NCBI GenBank assembly: GCA_004376375.1
Contig: SOJX01000087.1
Location: forward strand, 145,238-209,237
Length of the DNA: 64,000 bases
Source: Planctomycetota bacterium
GTDB taxonomy: Bacteria; Planctomycetota; E44-bin39
Direction of reading: 5' to 3'
Each line of letters begins with the position of its first letter. The first letter of the stretch is position 1. The position numbers and the translations under genes are program-made. Shown here one piece after another: positions 50,317 to 59,626 of the stretch. The notes under the pieces are model-generated. The model saw nothing but the letters and a program-made list of their open reading frames with translations. It was not told where the DNA came from and did not search any database.

Positions 50317-51393
50317 ATGCAACTCTTACCCCTGGATACAACCCATCGGCAATTGGGCGCTGTAATGGTGCCGTACAATGGGCGTATCCTTCCCCTCTAC
50401 TACGAGAAGATATATCGGGAACATCTCCGGGTCCGCGTTGCCGCGGGCATTACCGATATGTCGTATCTGGGTGTAATCCGGGTAAACGGTGAGGACGCTG
50501 GATCATACCTGGACGCTCGTTCATCCCGCGAAATCAGCAGCCTGCCGATCGGGCGCTGGCGTTACGCTCTTTTCCTTGATGAAAGCGGCGGCATTCTGTC
50601 CGATGCCCTTTGTTTCCGCGAGGAGCGGGGTTTTACCCTGACCACTCCGCCCGGCGGCACGGAAGCGCTCCTTCCGCATCTCGGGTCGGAAGGCGGGGTT
50701 GAAGTTCTTCTCGATTCCGATACCACGATAATCAGCGTTCTGGGCCGCAAGTCCGGGATTGTGCTCCAGCGTTTTACGGACGTGGATCTCCCGCACATGG
50801 CTTCGGACGAGGTAATGGAAGGTTTTATCGGCCACGCTCGAGTCCGGATAGTGCGTAGCGCCTTCACCGGGGAAGACACTTACGAAATACACATGAAAAA
50901 GGCGCACGTGAATGAGATATGGGACCGTATTACCTACGGCGGCGGTGAAGTGGTTGCCCCTATCGGTGCTGCCGCGATGAATACTTTGCGCATCGAGGCC
51001 TGTCGGCCTATGGTTGGTTTTGAATTGGCACTGGACGTGAATCCACTTGAGGTTGGGCTGGACCGGTATGTGGATCCGGAGCGGGAGTTTGTCGGGTCAG
51101 ACCGGATCAAGGCCTGGCGTCACGTCGGTGCGGCGAGGAAGCTGATTGCCGTGATGGTGGACAGCCCGCGTATCGCCTGGCGCGGAACGCCGGTTCTTGC
51201 AGGCGAGCAGCCTGTTGGTTCAGTCACTACCGGTGGGCCCGGACTGACGTTGCAGCGGTCACTCGCATTAGCGCTTGTAGACTCAAACGTTGCCAACGTT
51301 ATCGTGGGGGCGGAGGTTCAGTTCTCCCTCGGAAAACAGAGTGTCACGGGAGTTGTTGTCAAGCCACCGTTTTATAAAAAAGAAAGGAGATGA
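50317..51393 (+). CDS. gcvT: glycine cleavage T protein (aminomethyltransferase)
   Basis: 358 residues. It transfers the methylene group from aminomethyl-lipoyl GcvH to tetrahydrofolate and releases ammonia. Family pattern: LPLDTTHRQLGAVMVPYNG, EHLRVRVAAGITDMSYLG, GGILSDALCF (the DD pair of GGVIDDL reads SD, keeping the second Asp) and the C-terminal beta-barrel. GGAAGGAC precedes the ATG, and an upstream frame start at 50257 lies before the promoter's start point. The stop overlaps gcvH by 4 bases. It heads the gcv operon. Confidence 0.93.
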   Translation: MQLLPLDTTHRQLGAVMVPYNGRILPLYYEKIYREHLRVRVAAGITDMSYLGVIRVNGEDAGSYLDARSSREISSLPIGRWRYALFLDESGGILSDALCFREERGFTLTTPPGGTEALLPHLGSEGGVEVLLDSDTTIISVLGRKSGIVLQRFTDVDLPHMASDEVMEGFIGHARVRIVRSAFTGEDTYEIHMKKAHVNEIWDRITYGGGEVVAPIGAAAMNTLRIEACRPMVGFELALDVNPLEVGLDRYVDPEREFVGSDRIKAWRHVGAARKLIAVMVDSPRIAWRGTPVLAGEQPVGSVTTGGPGLTLQRSLALALVDSNVANVIVGAEVQFSLGKQSVTGVVVKPPFYKKERR

Positions 51394-51782
51394 CGGTGCG
51401 CCCACAGGACTACCGTTATAACGAATCTCATGAATGGGCTCATATGGACGGCGATGTCGTCGCCATCGGCATTACCGACTACGCGGCCCAGCAGCTCGGC
51501 GATTTGACCTATCTTGAGCTTCCGGCCGTCGGGGACGGCTTTGCCGCCGGTGAGACGTTCGGCGTAATCGAATCCGTGAAAACCGCGTCCGACCTTATCG
51601 CGCCGGTCGGCGGCGAGGTGGTCGAGGTCCACGAAGAGGTGGCGGCCAAATTCTCGCTTATCAGCGATACGCCGTTTACGGACGGCTGGCTCATACGCCT
51701 GCGCCCGAGCGACCCCGCTGAATATGACGCCATGATGGATGCGGGCGCATATGAAAAGCTGCTGGAGTCGGAACAGCACTAG
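51390..51782 (+). CDS. gcvH: glycine cleavage H protein
   Basis: 130 residues. It carries the aminomethyl group on a lipoyl arm attached to Lys64 in GVIESVKTASDL, the canonical site. The fold is DVVAIGITDYAAQQLGDLTY, then FKS-type segments and GWLIRLRPSD. ATGA overlap with gcvT couples translation; AAAGGAGATG supplies the ribosome site. Confidence 0.96.
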   Translation: MTVRPQDYRYNESHEWAHMDGDVVAIGITDYAAQQLGDLTYLELPAVGDGFAAGETFGVIESVKTASDLIAPVGGEVVEVHEEVAAKFSLISDTPFTDGWLIRLRPSDPAEYDAMMDAGAYEKLLESEQH

Positions 51783-51875
51783 TATATATTTTGCGGCGCA
51801 ACTTGCTGCGCGTCAAAATACAACGGCGGGTAAGCCCGCCCGCTAAATATCTGCCTCTGAGTTGTATAATATATC
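51783..51875. repeat. small intergenic hairpins between gcvH and gcvPA
   Basis: GGCGGG/CCCGCC (51825-51840) across TAAG and a GCGCA/TGCGC pair before it. No T-tract. A TATAAT-like hexamer lies near 51863. It may attenuate or restart transcription within the operon. Confidence 0.4.
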
Positions 51876-53219
51876 ATGCCATTCTTGCCGAACACGAAAG
51901 ATGACGTAAAGGCAATGCTGGAGACCATCGGGGTTTCCGCAATCGAGGATCTTTTCCGCGACCTGCCGGACGATGCCCGTTTTTCGGGATTGCTCGATCT
52001 GCCGGACCCTCTGAGTGAGCAGGAACTCCTGGCGAAGGCGGGCGAGCTGGCCCGGAAAAACCGGAGCCTTTCAGAATCAATATCATTTCTCGGCGCCGGC
52101 GCGTATCACCACTATATCCCGGCCGCCGTCGACGAACTGTCCGGGCGCGCGGAATTCTACACCGCTTATACACCGTACCAGCCGGAAACAAGCCAGGGCG
52201 TCCTGCAGGCGTTTTTCGAATACCAGACGATGATAGCAGAGCTGACGGCGATGGACGTTGCGAACGCGTCCATGTACGACGGCGGCAGCGCGCTTGCCGA
52301 GGCCGTTCTGCTCGCGCGGGGAGCGGTCCGCAAAGGCTCGAAAGTTCTCGTACCCGCAAACGTGCATCCCGAATACCGTAACGTGGTAAAGACGTATCTG
52401 CGCTACCATTTGGCGGAGTATGTCGAGGTTCCGTACGGCGAAGACGGGCGTGTGGATTTTGATGCAATGACCGGCCAGCTTCCCGACGCATTCGCGCTCG
52501 TTGTCCAGTCGCCGAACTTTTTTGGAATAGTCGAGGACGGAGCCGCGCTAACCAGGGCCGCACATGACGCCGGTCTGCTTGTCATCGGTGTCTGCGATCC
52601 GGTGACAATGATGGTCGTGTCGCCTCCGGGCGAGTACGGCGCGGATATCGCCGTCGGCGATGCCCAGGCATGCGGTATGCCGCCGTATTTCGGGGGTCCT
52701 TACCTCGGATTTTTTGCCGCGCGCCAGAAGTTTGTACGCAGGATGCCGGGCCGACTGGTCGGCCAGACCGCGGACCTGGAAGGCCGCAGAGGGTTTGTGT
52801 TGACTCTACAGCCTCGCGAGCAGCACATCCGCCGGGAAAAGGCCACGAGCAATATATGCACCAACAACGCGCTTTGCGCACTTAGGGCAACCATTTACAT
52901 GTCCCTTCTCGGCAAGTGCGGAATGGAGAAAATCGCGCTGCACGGATTGCAGAAAGCGCATTACCTTGCCGGGAAACTCTCCAAGCTTCCGAGTTATAAT
53001 CTGCGTTTCAGCGCCCCGTTCTGCCGCGAATTCGTCATCGAGTGTCCGAAGCCCGCCGACGCCGTCATGCGGGAACTCTCACCGAAGGGTATTTTTGCCG
53101 GAGTTCCTTTGTGCTGGCGGTACCCCGAAGAGAAAAACGCCCTTCTCATCGCCGTTACCGAGATGAACAGCAGGTCTGATTGCGACCTGCTTGTTGACAC
53201 GCTGAAGGGGGTGGGATAA
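51876..53219 (+). CDS. gcvPA: glycine dehydrogenase (decarboxylating) subunit 1
   Basis: 447 residues. The N-terminal half of P protein as a separate subunit, typical of Gram-positive and many non-proteobacterial phyla. It binds glycine and helps shape the active site. Features: SFLGAGAYHHYIPAAVDEL (about 70-88), FYTAYTPYQPETSQG, MYDGGSALAEAV, NIC-type core TSNICTNNALCALRATIYMS. No strong Shine-Dalgarno. It ends 1 base into gcvPB (TAATG). Confidence 0.95.
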   Translation: MPFLPNTKDDVKAMLETIGVSAIEDLFRDLPDDARFSGLLDLPDPLSEQELLAKAGELARKNRSLSESISFLGAGAYHHYIPAAVDELSGRAEFYTAYTPYQPETSQGVLQAFFEYQTMIAELTAMDVANASMYDGGSALAEAVLLARGAVRKGSKVLVPANVHPEYRNVVKTYLRYHLAEYVEVPYGEDGRVDFDAMTGQLPDAFALVVQSPNFFGIVEDGAALTRAAHDAGLLVIGVCDPVTMMVVSPPGEYGADIAVGDAQACGMPPYFGGPYLGFFAARQKFVRRMPGRLVGQTADLEGRRGFVLTLQPREQHIRREKATSNICTNNALCALRATIYMSLLGKCGMEKIALHGLQKAHYLAGKLSKLPSYNLRFSAPFCREFVIECPKPADAVMRELSPKGIFAGVPLCWRYPEEKNALLIAVTEMNSRSDCDLLVDTLKGVG

Positions 53220-54688
53220 TGAAACCGCATGAGGTTCCACTCCTGTTTGATGTATCGAGCGAAGGGCGATGCTATCCCGTCGTGCCTGACGTGGACGTTC
53301 CTGAAAAGCCGGTTGATGATTTGCTGCCCCCCGAGTGCAGGCGTAAATCGCCGCCCCGCCTGCCCGACCTTGGCGCGGTTGAGGTTACGCGGCACTTCAT
53401 TCGCCTTTCACGGCGCAATGTCGGCGTCGACAACGTTTTCTACCCGCTCGGCTCGTGCACGATGAAATTTAATCCGAAAGCGACCGAGAAAATCGCCGCC
53501 ATGAGCGGTTTCGCCATGCTGCATCCCGGTCAGGATTATTCGTCCGTCCAGGGAATACTCGAGTTATTGTACGAGTGCGAGCACTTCCTTTGCGAGATAA
53601 GCGGCTTTGACGCGGTTTCACTTGCCCCGGCCGCGGGCGCCCACGGGGAGATGACTTCACTGATGATTATCCGGGCGGCGCTCCGCGAACGGGGGGAGGG
53701 CAGAAAGAAAGTACTGATTCCCGACAGCGCGCACGGGACAAACCCGGCGAGTTGCACGATTGCCGGATTTGAGACGATCTCTCTGAAATCCGGACCGGAT
53801 GGCCTGATCGACCTTGAAGACCTGAAGGCGAAGATGACCGAAGACGTCGGCGCACTGATGGCGACGAACCCGAATACGCTCGGGCTGTTTGAGACGGATA
53901 TATGCGAAGCGGCGAAAATCGTGCACGATAAGGGCGGCTACGTTTACATGGACGGAGCCAACCTGAACGCGATTCTCGGCATTGCCCGGCCCGGCGATTT
54001 CGGCATGGACGTTATGCATTTCAACCTGCACAAAACGTTCTCGACCCCGCATGGCGGCGGCGGCCCGGGCTCCGGCCCCATTGGAGTAACGAAGGAGCTC
54101 GAGCCGTTTCTTCCCGTGCCCCGCCCCGTAAAGAATGAAGACGGCGAATACTCGATGGATTGGAAAAGCCCGAAGACAATCGGCCAGACGCGCACCTTTG
54201 CGGGTAATATCAGCGTGATAGTCAAGGCTTGGGCTTACATCCGCATGCTCGGGGCGGCGGGCCTCAAGCGCGCTGCCGAGCACGCGGTACTGAACGCAAA
54301 CTACCTTCGTCGCCGCCTGAGCGGGACATACAGGATTGCCCAGGACCGCATGTGCATGCACGAATGCGTGTTTTCCGCACCTGAGATTGAGGGCTCGAAA
54401 GCTCCCGGGCAGGACGTGGCAAAGCGGCTCCTCGATTACGGGTTTCACCCGCCGACGGTTTATTTTCCGCTTATTGTGCCGCATGCGCTTATGATCGAGC
54501 CGACGGAGACGGAATCAAAGGCTACTCTGGACGAATTCGCGGACGCGCTTCTCGAAATCGCCCGCGAGGCCGCGGAGGAACCGGAGAAGTTGCGCGAAGC
54601 GCCTGTCAACACTCCGGTTCGGCGGCTGGACGAAATCGCTGCCGCACGCAAACCCATCCTGCGCTGGAATCCCGATGCGCCGGAATAA
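53219..54688 (+). CDS. gcvPB: glycine dehydrogenase (decarboxylating) subunit 2
   Basis: 489 residues. PLP-containing half. The PLP Lys272 lies in MHFNLHKTFSTPHGGGGPGS, with the usual VDGANLN-type segment (YMDGANLNAIL) before it. It decarboxylates glycine and transfers aminomethyl to GcvH with GcvPA. Its ATG overlaps the gcvPA stop. Confidence 0.96.
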   Translation: MKPHEVPLLFDVSSEGRCYPVVPDVDVPEKPVDDLLPPECRRKSPPRLPDLGAVEVTRHFIRLSRRNVGVDNVFYPLGSCTMKFNPKATEKIAAMSGFAMLHPGQDYSSVQGILELLYECEHFLCEISGFDAVSLAPAAGAHGEMTSLMIIRAALRERGEGRKKVLIPDSAHGTNPASCTIAGFETISLKSGPDGLIDLEDLKAKMTEDVGALMATNPNTLGLFETDICEAAKIVHDKGGYVYMDGANLNAILGIARPGDFGMDVMHFNLHKTFSTPHGGGGPGSGPIGVTKELEPFLPVPRPVKNEDGEYSMDWKSPKTIGQTRTFAGNISVIVKAWAYIRMLGAAGLKRAAEHAVLNANYLRRRLSGTYRIAQDRMCMHECVFSAPEIEGSKAPGQDVAKRLLDYGFHPPTVYFPLIVPHALMIEPTETESKATLDEFADALLEIAREAAEEPEKLREAPVNTPVRRLDEIAAARKPILRWNPDAPE

Positions 54689-54706
54689 CCAAGTGTTCCT
54701 TATATA

Positions 54707-55462
54707 ATGAAGTCCTCACCATCCGGATTATCCGGGAGATTTATTGACAGCGGGCCTTGTGAAGCGGCCTTCAATATGGCGCTCGACGATGCCCTGATGG
54801 AGTGCGCGACCGGGGCCGTGACGCTCAGGGTATACGGCTGGGAGCCGTCCGCGTTATCTCTCGGATATTTTCAACCGTACGGCGAATTTGAAGAGTTTGA
54901 AGGCGTGCACCCGATCGTACGCCGCGTGACCGGCGGCGGCGCGATTTTTCACGCAAACGAGTTGACCTATTCGCTGACCTGCCTCTTGTGGTCCGGTTCG
55001 CAGTTTGCTTCCATCTCCGGAACCTATGAATTAATTCACGGCATATTTCGCCGAATCCTTGCTGAAATGGGGATTGTCGGGCAATCGCCGGGGAATGCCG
55101 CCCCCGCTTCCGATGTTGAGGACTCCGGCTACTGTTTTTACAGGAGCGCGGAAATGGATGTCCTGGTCGATAATCGGAAGCTCATCGGAAGTGCACAACG
55201 ACGACGGGGAGACCGGTTTCTCATGCACGGCTCGATGGTGTTGGGAAAAAACCCTCTTACGCCCGGGGCGGCCTGCCTTACGGAAAATCTTTCCGAAGTC
55301 TCCCGGCTGTACGGCGAAATCAGTCTGCAACTCCGCGGATTGCTTGAGGAAGCCCTCGATTTAACGCTGTATGATTCGGAGCCAACCGAGGTTGAGCTGC
55401 AACTTGCCCGGCGGCTTGTCGGGGAGAAGTTCGCCCATCCGGACTGGACGCGGCTGCGATGA
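54707..55462 (+). CDS. LipM-like octanoyl/lipoate transferase
   Basis: 251 residues. Biotin/lipoate ligase fold: RRVTGGGAIFH (72-82), DVLVDNRKLIGSAQ (151-164, with Lys158), MHGSMVLG. A cysteine (C143, GYCFYRSAEM) stands where LipM-type octanoyltransferases have their acyl-binding Cys, favouring octanoyl transfer from ACP over the ATP-dependent LplA. It sits 19 bases after gcvPB and would charge GcvH Lys64. LplA is the alternative. Confidence 0.85.
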   Translation: MKSSPSGLSGRFIDSGPCEAAFNMALDDALMECATGAVTLRVYGWEPSALSLGYFQPYGEFEEFEGVHPIVRRVTGGGAIFHANELTYSLTCLLWSGSQFASISGTYELIHGIFRRILAEMGIVGQSPGNAAPASDVEDSGYCFYRSAEMDVLVDNRKLIGSAQRRRGDRFLMHGSMVLGKNPLTPGAACLTENLSEVSRLYGEISLQLRGLLEEALDLTLYDSEPTEVELQLARRLVGEKFAHPDWTRLR

Positions 55463-55472
55463 GGTTGTTGCC

Positions 55473-55500
55473 AAAAAAAAGCCCGGCAATATGCCGGGCT
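55473..55500 (-). terminator. terminator between lipM-like and Wza-like genes
   Basis: GCCCGGCA/TGCCGGGC stem (55481-55499) with eight A on the 5' side, which become a T-tract for minus-strand transcripts. Good intrinsic terminator for the minus-strand Wza-like gene. The plus strand lacks a T-tract. Confidence 0.8.
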
Positions 55501-55526
55501 CCGTAATTTCAAGCGGGTGAAATAGG

Positions 55527-56408
55527 TTAGCCGCTGCTGCCGGACGGGTTGCTGTACAATTCGCCTTCCATTCTTGATCTGCCGTAAACCCTGGTGCGCG
55601 GGTTGCGCAGCCAGTAGCGAATACCGCTTTCAATCTGTATCGGCGCGGACAGAATCGAACTAATAGCACTCATTGAGGCGACGAACTCCTCAAGCAGAGT
55701 ATTCTCTCTGGTCGGGACAAAAACTATGTCCTGGTGTTCGATAGGAATGTTCTGGCGATGATCGCCCTCTTTGAGGAGTTTCATGAGGTTGCAGATTACA
55801 ACGGTTCCTTTACCTTCCGTATCGTCTTCCTTCGGCGGTTTATAGACGGCAATAAGGTCTATGGCAAGTCTTTCACCAAAAGTTCCCTCGGCAGCAATCA
55901 GGTCGATAAGGTTTTCGGCTCCGGAAAGAGGAAATACTCTTGAGGAGCCCTCGGACAGCACATAAGCTTTGAGCCCGGAATATGCCACATCATCGGTGGC
56001 GCGCGCAAGGTTTACAGATATGTTCGGGTCTTTGTAATATTTTTCCAGGCGCGAACTGAGTTCGTCCCGCATCTCTATTATTGTTTTGTCGGCAACGGTT
56101 ATAAGGCCGACGTATGGGAAGTCAATTGAGCCCGAAGGATCGACCATGAAATCGCCGCCGATATCTTCGTTGCCCACTCTTATCCGGAGGGTCGTCCCGG
56201 GTCTGATTCTGAACTCTCTTAAGGTCGTTGCGCCCATTTTCCGCATAGCCTCCAGGAACTGAGGCGCATCGATAACGCGGGAGTGTTCCAGTTGCTTCAC
56301 CTTGGGATAGACTTGCGGTGTGAGCAGGCTGGTGGTGATCGAGGTCCAGCAACCTGTGATGGCGAGCGTTAAAGCGAGAACAGTCGCCATGATAAAAAAC
56401 CGCATCAT
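55527..56408 (-). CDS. polysaccharide export lipoprotein (Wza-like)
   Basis: 293 residues. Lipobox LAITGC (about 15-20), polysaccharide biosynthesis/export domain (FRIRPGTTLRIRVGN, GSIDFPYVGLITVADKTI), then an SLBB-like part (VLSEGSSRVFPLSGAENLID) with LIDLIAAEGTFGE. Outer-membrane polysaccharide secretin-like proteins have this layout, but here no other capsule or export genes are adjacent, so it may serve a distant locus. AAAGGAG lies just before two consecutive ATG codons; the first is used. Confidence 0.9.
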   Translation of the reverse strand: MMRFFIMATVLALTLAITGCWTSITTSLLTPQVYPKVKQLEHSRVIDAPQFLEAMRKMGATTLREFRIRPGTTLRIRVGNEDIGGDFMVDPSGSIDFPYVGLITVADKTIIEMRDELSSRLEKYYKDPNISVNLARATDDVAYSGLKAYVLSEGSSRVFPLSGAENLIDLIAAEGTFGERLAIDLIAVYKPPKEDDTEGKGTVVICNLMKLLKEGDHRQNIPIEHQDIVFVPTRENTLLEEFVASMSAISSILSAPIQIESGIRYWLRNPRTRVYGRSRMEGELYSNPSGSSG

Positions 56409-56506
56409 AAACTCCTTTCATCCGCGTAAGAATCACCTTTTATCGTATCGTCATATTCGGGCGATTCCTGAAGTAGTTTCCACGGAAGTCTTTCGCATAT
56501 CGAATC

Positions 56507-56773
56507 CTATTTCGGCAGGCTGTTGACCTGCTTTGCCAGCCGGGATTTCTTGCGGGCGGCGTTATTCGGGTGAAACACGTTGTGTTTCGCAGCCTTGTCT
56601 AGTTTCTGGCAGGCGAGGTTCAGCGCTTCCTCTGCGGCCGCCCGGTCGTTTCGGGCCACGGCCTCGGCAACATTACGCGAGTACGTGCGGATTGCACTCT
56701 TGAGTTCGCGATTGGCTTTTCGGTGTTTCTCGTTCTGTCTGATTCGCTTTTTCGCCTGTTTCTTATGCGCCAT
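56507..56773 (-). CDS. rpsT: ribosomal protein S20
   Basis: 88 residues, basic, with the S20 pattern: AHKKQAKKRIRQNEKHRKAN, then RTYSRNVAEAV and the HKNAAARKKSRL-type end HPNNAARKKSRLAKQVN. GGAGGACC precedes the ATG. It binds 16S rRNA early in 30S assembly. Confidence 0.97.
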   Translation of the reverse strand: MAHKKQAKKRIRQNEKHRKANRELKSAIRTYSRNVAEAVARNDRAAAEEALNLACQKLDKAAKHNVFHPNNAARKKSRLAKQVNSLPK

Positions 56774-56820
56774 TTATTTCGGTCCTCCGTACCGGTCAAT
56801 CAGCATGGTCGGGCGGCAAA

Positions 56821-58299
56821 TTAAATGCCGTCGAGGTCCGTTATATCTTCCTCGTTGATATCCAGGTCGATTTCAACGTCGGCCTCCGCGGCCTCCGCGG
56901 CCTCCGCGGCCTCGGGCTTGGTCGGAACACCGGCGAGCTCCTGATAGAGCTTTGCCGAATCTTTGAACTTGAAATCGACTTCGATAAGCTCTGCGAATTC
57001 CTTTTTCGCATCGTCTTTATTACCTGCATCTATCAGCAATTTGCCGAGGTCGTATTTTATTTCCTTCCACATCGCATTCTTTGACGGGCAACCTTTCATG
57101 GCTCGGCTGAGTGCGCTTACGCCCGGCTCGTAAAGCTGCTGGATTCCGTAGGCCCTGCCGATGAGCCAGTTCGCGCGAAGCTGGGTTTTAGGGTCGTTTA
57201 TGCATTTCTGAAACTGCGCGACCGCTTCCGGGAGCTTGTTTACCTTCATGAGCAGGTCGCCGAACTCGAGGCGAAGCTTGGTGTCCGTCGGATAGGCCTT
57301 TACGCGTCTGCTCCAGTCCTTGACTTTGAAGATGAGCTTGCCTTTTTTCGTCTTCTCGATCTCCTGGAGGTAGCGCTCGTCGAGCGTTTCGCGGTACTTT
57401 TCCTGCAGCCTGGCGGTTTTAATATCGAACTTCTTGAGTTGCAGGTCCTGAAGGCAGTCCATTGCAAAGTTATCGCGGGGGTCGATCTCCCGCGCTTTTT
57501 TGTAGGATTCTTCCGCTTTCTTCAGGTCCTGGTTTTTCTCGTGAAGTTGTCCGAGTTCGCGGTGCAGGCGCGCGTTTTTGGGATTATCGGCGATATCCTT
57601 GAGCTTTGCCTGGAGAGCGCGGTCGATATCGTCTTTGGTGCGGAGCATGGCGCCGCGTTTCTCGGCTTCCGCGGCCTGGCCTGCGTCGCGGAACCTGTCG
57701 CGGTATGAATCGCCCATGTCCTCGAGCTTGGTAGTCGTCTGCAGAGCGGCAAGGTCCTTGATCCACCTGGCGAGTTCGCCGTCGTTCGGGGCGATATCCT
57801 TGGCGCGGTCGAATATCTTCAAGGCCGATTGGGGGTCGCCATGGTCCCAGAACACGCGCCCGAGGTTTTTCAGGGCGTCGACATTGTCGGGTTCCACGTC
57901 CAGTATGGTCTCGAAGTTCACCCGCGCGCGGTTGAGAAAACTGGCCTCTTTGCATATCTTCCCGAGTTCCAGCAGGGCCTGGACGTTGTGAGGTGTCTTA
58001 TCGAGTATTTTTTCGTATTTCTGTACCTCTTCTTCGGGGTTTGATTTCTTTCCTTTAAACAGCTTGCGCGTCCTGGTGCCGAAAAGGGACAGTTTACCAC
58101 TTATACCGCCGCCGCGGGGGTCTTTGCCTTCTTCTTTGCACCGATGGACCTGTACGGCGCGGAGCTTTTTTGCGGCTTCGAGGTTGTCGGGATCCATGTT
58201 CAGGATTTCGCCGTACCAGGCGGCCGCGGCCGGGAAGTTGCGTTTCTTGACCGCATCATCGGCTTTTTGGAAAATTCTGCTGAAATCCACCTTCGCCAT
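56821..58299 (-). CDS. TPR-repeat protein with acidic tail
   Basis: 492 residues. ATG at 58299 with GGGGAA about 9 bases upstream; the frame upstream to 58320 is rejected. No signal peptide or TM, so cytoplasmic. TPR units occur through about 15-480 (for example YKKAREIDPRDNFAMDCLQ and NVQALLELGKICKEASFLNR). The C-terminus has a repeat of EAA encoded by a GCCTCCGCG triplet array (about 56883-56910) and an acidic end. It precedes rpsT by 47 bases on the same strand. Function unknown; likely a scaffold. Confidence 0.85.
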   Translation of the reverse strand: MAKVDFSRIFQKADDAVKKRNFPAAAAWYGEILNMDPDNLEAAKKLRAVQVHRCKEEGKDPRGGGISGKLSLFGTRTRKLFKGKKSNPEEEVQKYEKILDKTPHNVQALLELGKICKEASFLNRARVNFETILDVEPDNVDALKNLGRVFWDHGDPQSALKIFDRAKDIAPNDGELARWIKDLAALQTTTKLEDMGDSYRDRFRDAGQAAEAEKRGAMLRTKDDIDRALQAKLKDIADNPKNARLHRELGQLHEKNQDLKKAEESYKKAREIDPRDNFAMDCLQDLQLKKFDIKTARLQEKYRETLDERYLQEIEKTKKGKLIFKVKDWSRRVKAYPTDTKLRLEFGDLLMKVNKLPEAVAQFQKCINDPKTQLRANWLIGRAYGIQQLYEPGVSALSRAMKGCPSKNAMWKEIKYDLGKLLIDAGNKDDAKKEFAELIEVDFKFKDSAKLYQELAGVPTKPEAAEAAEAAEADVEIDLDINEEDITDLDGI

Positions 58300-58337
58300 T
58301 ATGTTCCCCGATGTAAACATTCAGAGTGCAATTAATT

Positions 58338-58366
58338 ATACTATCAACGGGTGCGATTTTTGTCAA
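58338..58366 (-). promoter_or_regulatory. promoter of the TPR gene
   Basis: TTGACA (58361-58366), 17-base spacer, TAGTAT (58338-58343) on the minus strand. Overlaps the start of the small + strand remnant. Confidence 0.6.
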
Positions 58367-58689
58367 TAAAAATCCTCCTTCCTGCCTACGGGCCCGGCCT
58401 GGCTGCGGGGCACGACAAGTTCGATATCGAATACGTCCTCGACCGGAAGCCCGACATAATAATGGCGACCATGCCGATGCGCTATATCAGAGACAAAGAT
58501 GAAATCGAAAGAATGATAAAGAACAGGGACGAGATCGGCAGGGAACTGCTGAAGAATCGCAGACTTTTCGAGGAATACGAGCCGGTCGATTGTCGCCGGT
58601 CATGGAAATGGCGGGCGATTTTCAGAAGAAAAGATACCGACAGAATTCATGTCGACAGAATATCGGAAGTAGAGAAAAGACTTTTCTGA
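58351..58689 (+). pseudogene. probable 5'-truncated remnant of a large membrane glycosyltransferase-like gene
   Basis: 112 residues from a GTG with no clear ribosome site. The segment GHDKFDIEYVLDRKPDIIMA resembles the C-terminal signature G-H-x-K-x-x-x-x-Y-V-L-x-R-x-P-D of large polytopic membrane proteins (arabinofuranosyltransferase/AftB-like type), recalled rather than searched. The usual many TM segments before it are absent, and the frame is overlapped by a promoter for the opposite gene. A short complete gene is the alternative. Confidence 0.5.
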
Positions 58690-58695
58690 AACCGG

Positions 58696-59400
58696 TTATT
58701 TCCTGCCCCTGACCGTAAACGGCCCGATTACCACGCTGCCTGTGTTTTCAGCTTCGTCCTGAACGGATATCCTGAGAAAGTTAACCTCTTCGGAAGTTTC
58801 CGGCGCGGGAAGCTCTATTGTTTTGGTCGCCGGGTCCAGGTCTTTCAGAACCGGCTTCCACTCGGTTGATGTCGTGCCCCGCATCTCGACTGCGAGGCTG
58901 TCTGCCTTGGGTTTCCTCTCAAGTATTTCTATATCAATTAAAACTGTTTCGCCGGCGGAATACACGGGTTTATCTTTTTGGAATCGGGCCCTGACTTCGG
59001 GCGGGACAGTGTCGATCAGAATTTTGCGTTTAACAATTTGCGGAGTAGTCGGCGCGGGATAGCCTTTCATCTTGATGAGGATGCCGTACGTGCCGTCGCC
59101 GTATCCGAGCGCGCCGAAGTCGACGGTTATGGTTCCCCACTCGTGAAATTTAAGCCACTTTTCGGCACATTTGTTGATAAAGTGAAAAGGTTTCCATTGC
59201 GCGGTCTGGAAATCGTATATCCACAGCGTCAATTTCATGCCCGGTATCCTGGGGAAGTCCGGATAGTTAAAAGTGAGAACATAAGGCCTGGTTTTGTCCA
59301 GTCGTTTCGGCGCGGAAGATTCCGCATCCTTGCCGGTTGTGCTGCACCCGAGGACGGCCGCAATTGGAATACATAACAGGATAATCTTTATCAGTTTCAT
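58696..59400 (-). CDS. lipoprotein with Ig-like C-terminal domain
   Basis: 234 residues. Lipobox AVLGC (about 15-19). Residues about 40-125 are beta-rich. The rest (TPQIVKRKILIDTVPPEVRA to DEAENTGSVVIGPFTVRG) resembles bacterial Ig-like domains with the IDTVPP motif. No enzyme motif. GGGAG lies 10 bases before the ATG. Function unknown; probably on the outer membrane or periplasm. Confidence 0.85.
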   Translation of the reverse strand: MKLIKIILLCIPIAAVLGCSTTGKDAESSAPKRLDKTRPYVLTFNYPDFPRIPGMKLTLWIYDFQTAQWKPFHFINKCAEKWLKFHEWGTITVDFGALGYGDGTYGILIKMKGYPAPTTPQIVKRKILIDTVPPEVRARFQKDKPVYSAGETVLIDIEILERKPKADSLAVEMRGTTSTEWKPVLKDLDPATKTIELPAPETSEEVNFLRISVQDEAENTGSVVIGPFTVRGRK

Positions 59401-59470
59401 GTTTTGACTCCCTGGTCGACTCGGTGCGGAAAACCGGCTTCATGCGACAAACCGGCCTGTCGGTTGCGTA

Positions 59471-59500
59471 AGTATAGTAACAAAAGCATCCATCTGTCAA
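59471..59500 (-). promoter_or_regulatory. promoter of the Ig-like lipoprotein gene
   Basis: TTGACA (59495-59500), 17-base spacer, CTATAC (59472-59477), or TATACT (59471-59476) at 18, on the minus strand. The leader is about 65 bases. Confidence 0.6.
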
Positions 59501-59546
59501 TACATTCGCCCTGATAACTGTATGCAACCATCTTCAAAACATAATG

Positions 59547-59575
59547 TTGCAAAAATGCATGCAAACTGATAATAT
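59547..59575 (+). promoter_or_regulatory. promoter of the TatD-radical SAM gene
   Basis: TTGCAA (59547-59552), 17-base spacer, TAATAT (59570-59575). Transcription near 59582, about 45 bases before the ATG. Divergent to the lipoprotein promoter. Confidence 0.55.
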
Positions 59576-59626
59576 CTTTTAACTTCCTGGCCGTGCACCT
59601 TTGATTTTATGCGGGGATGAACTCCA

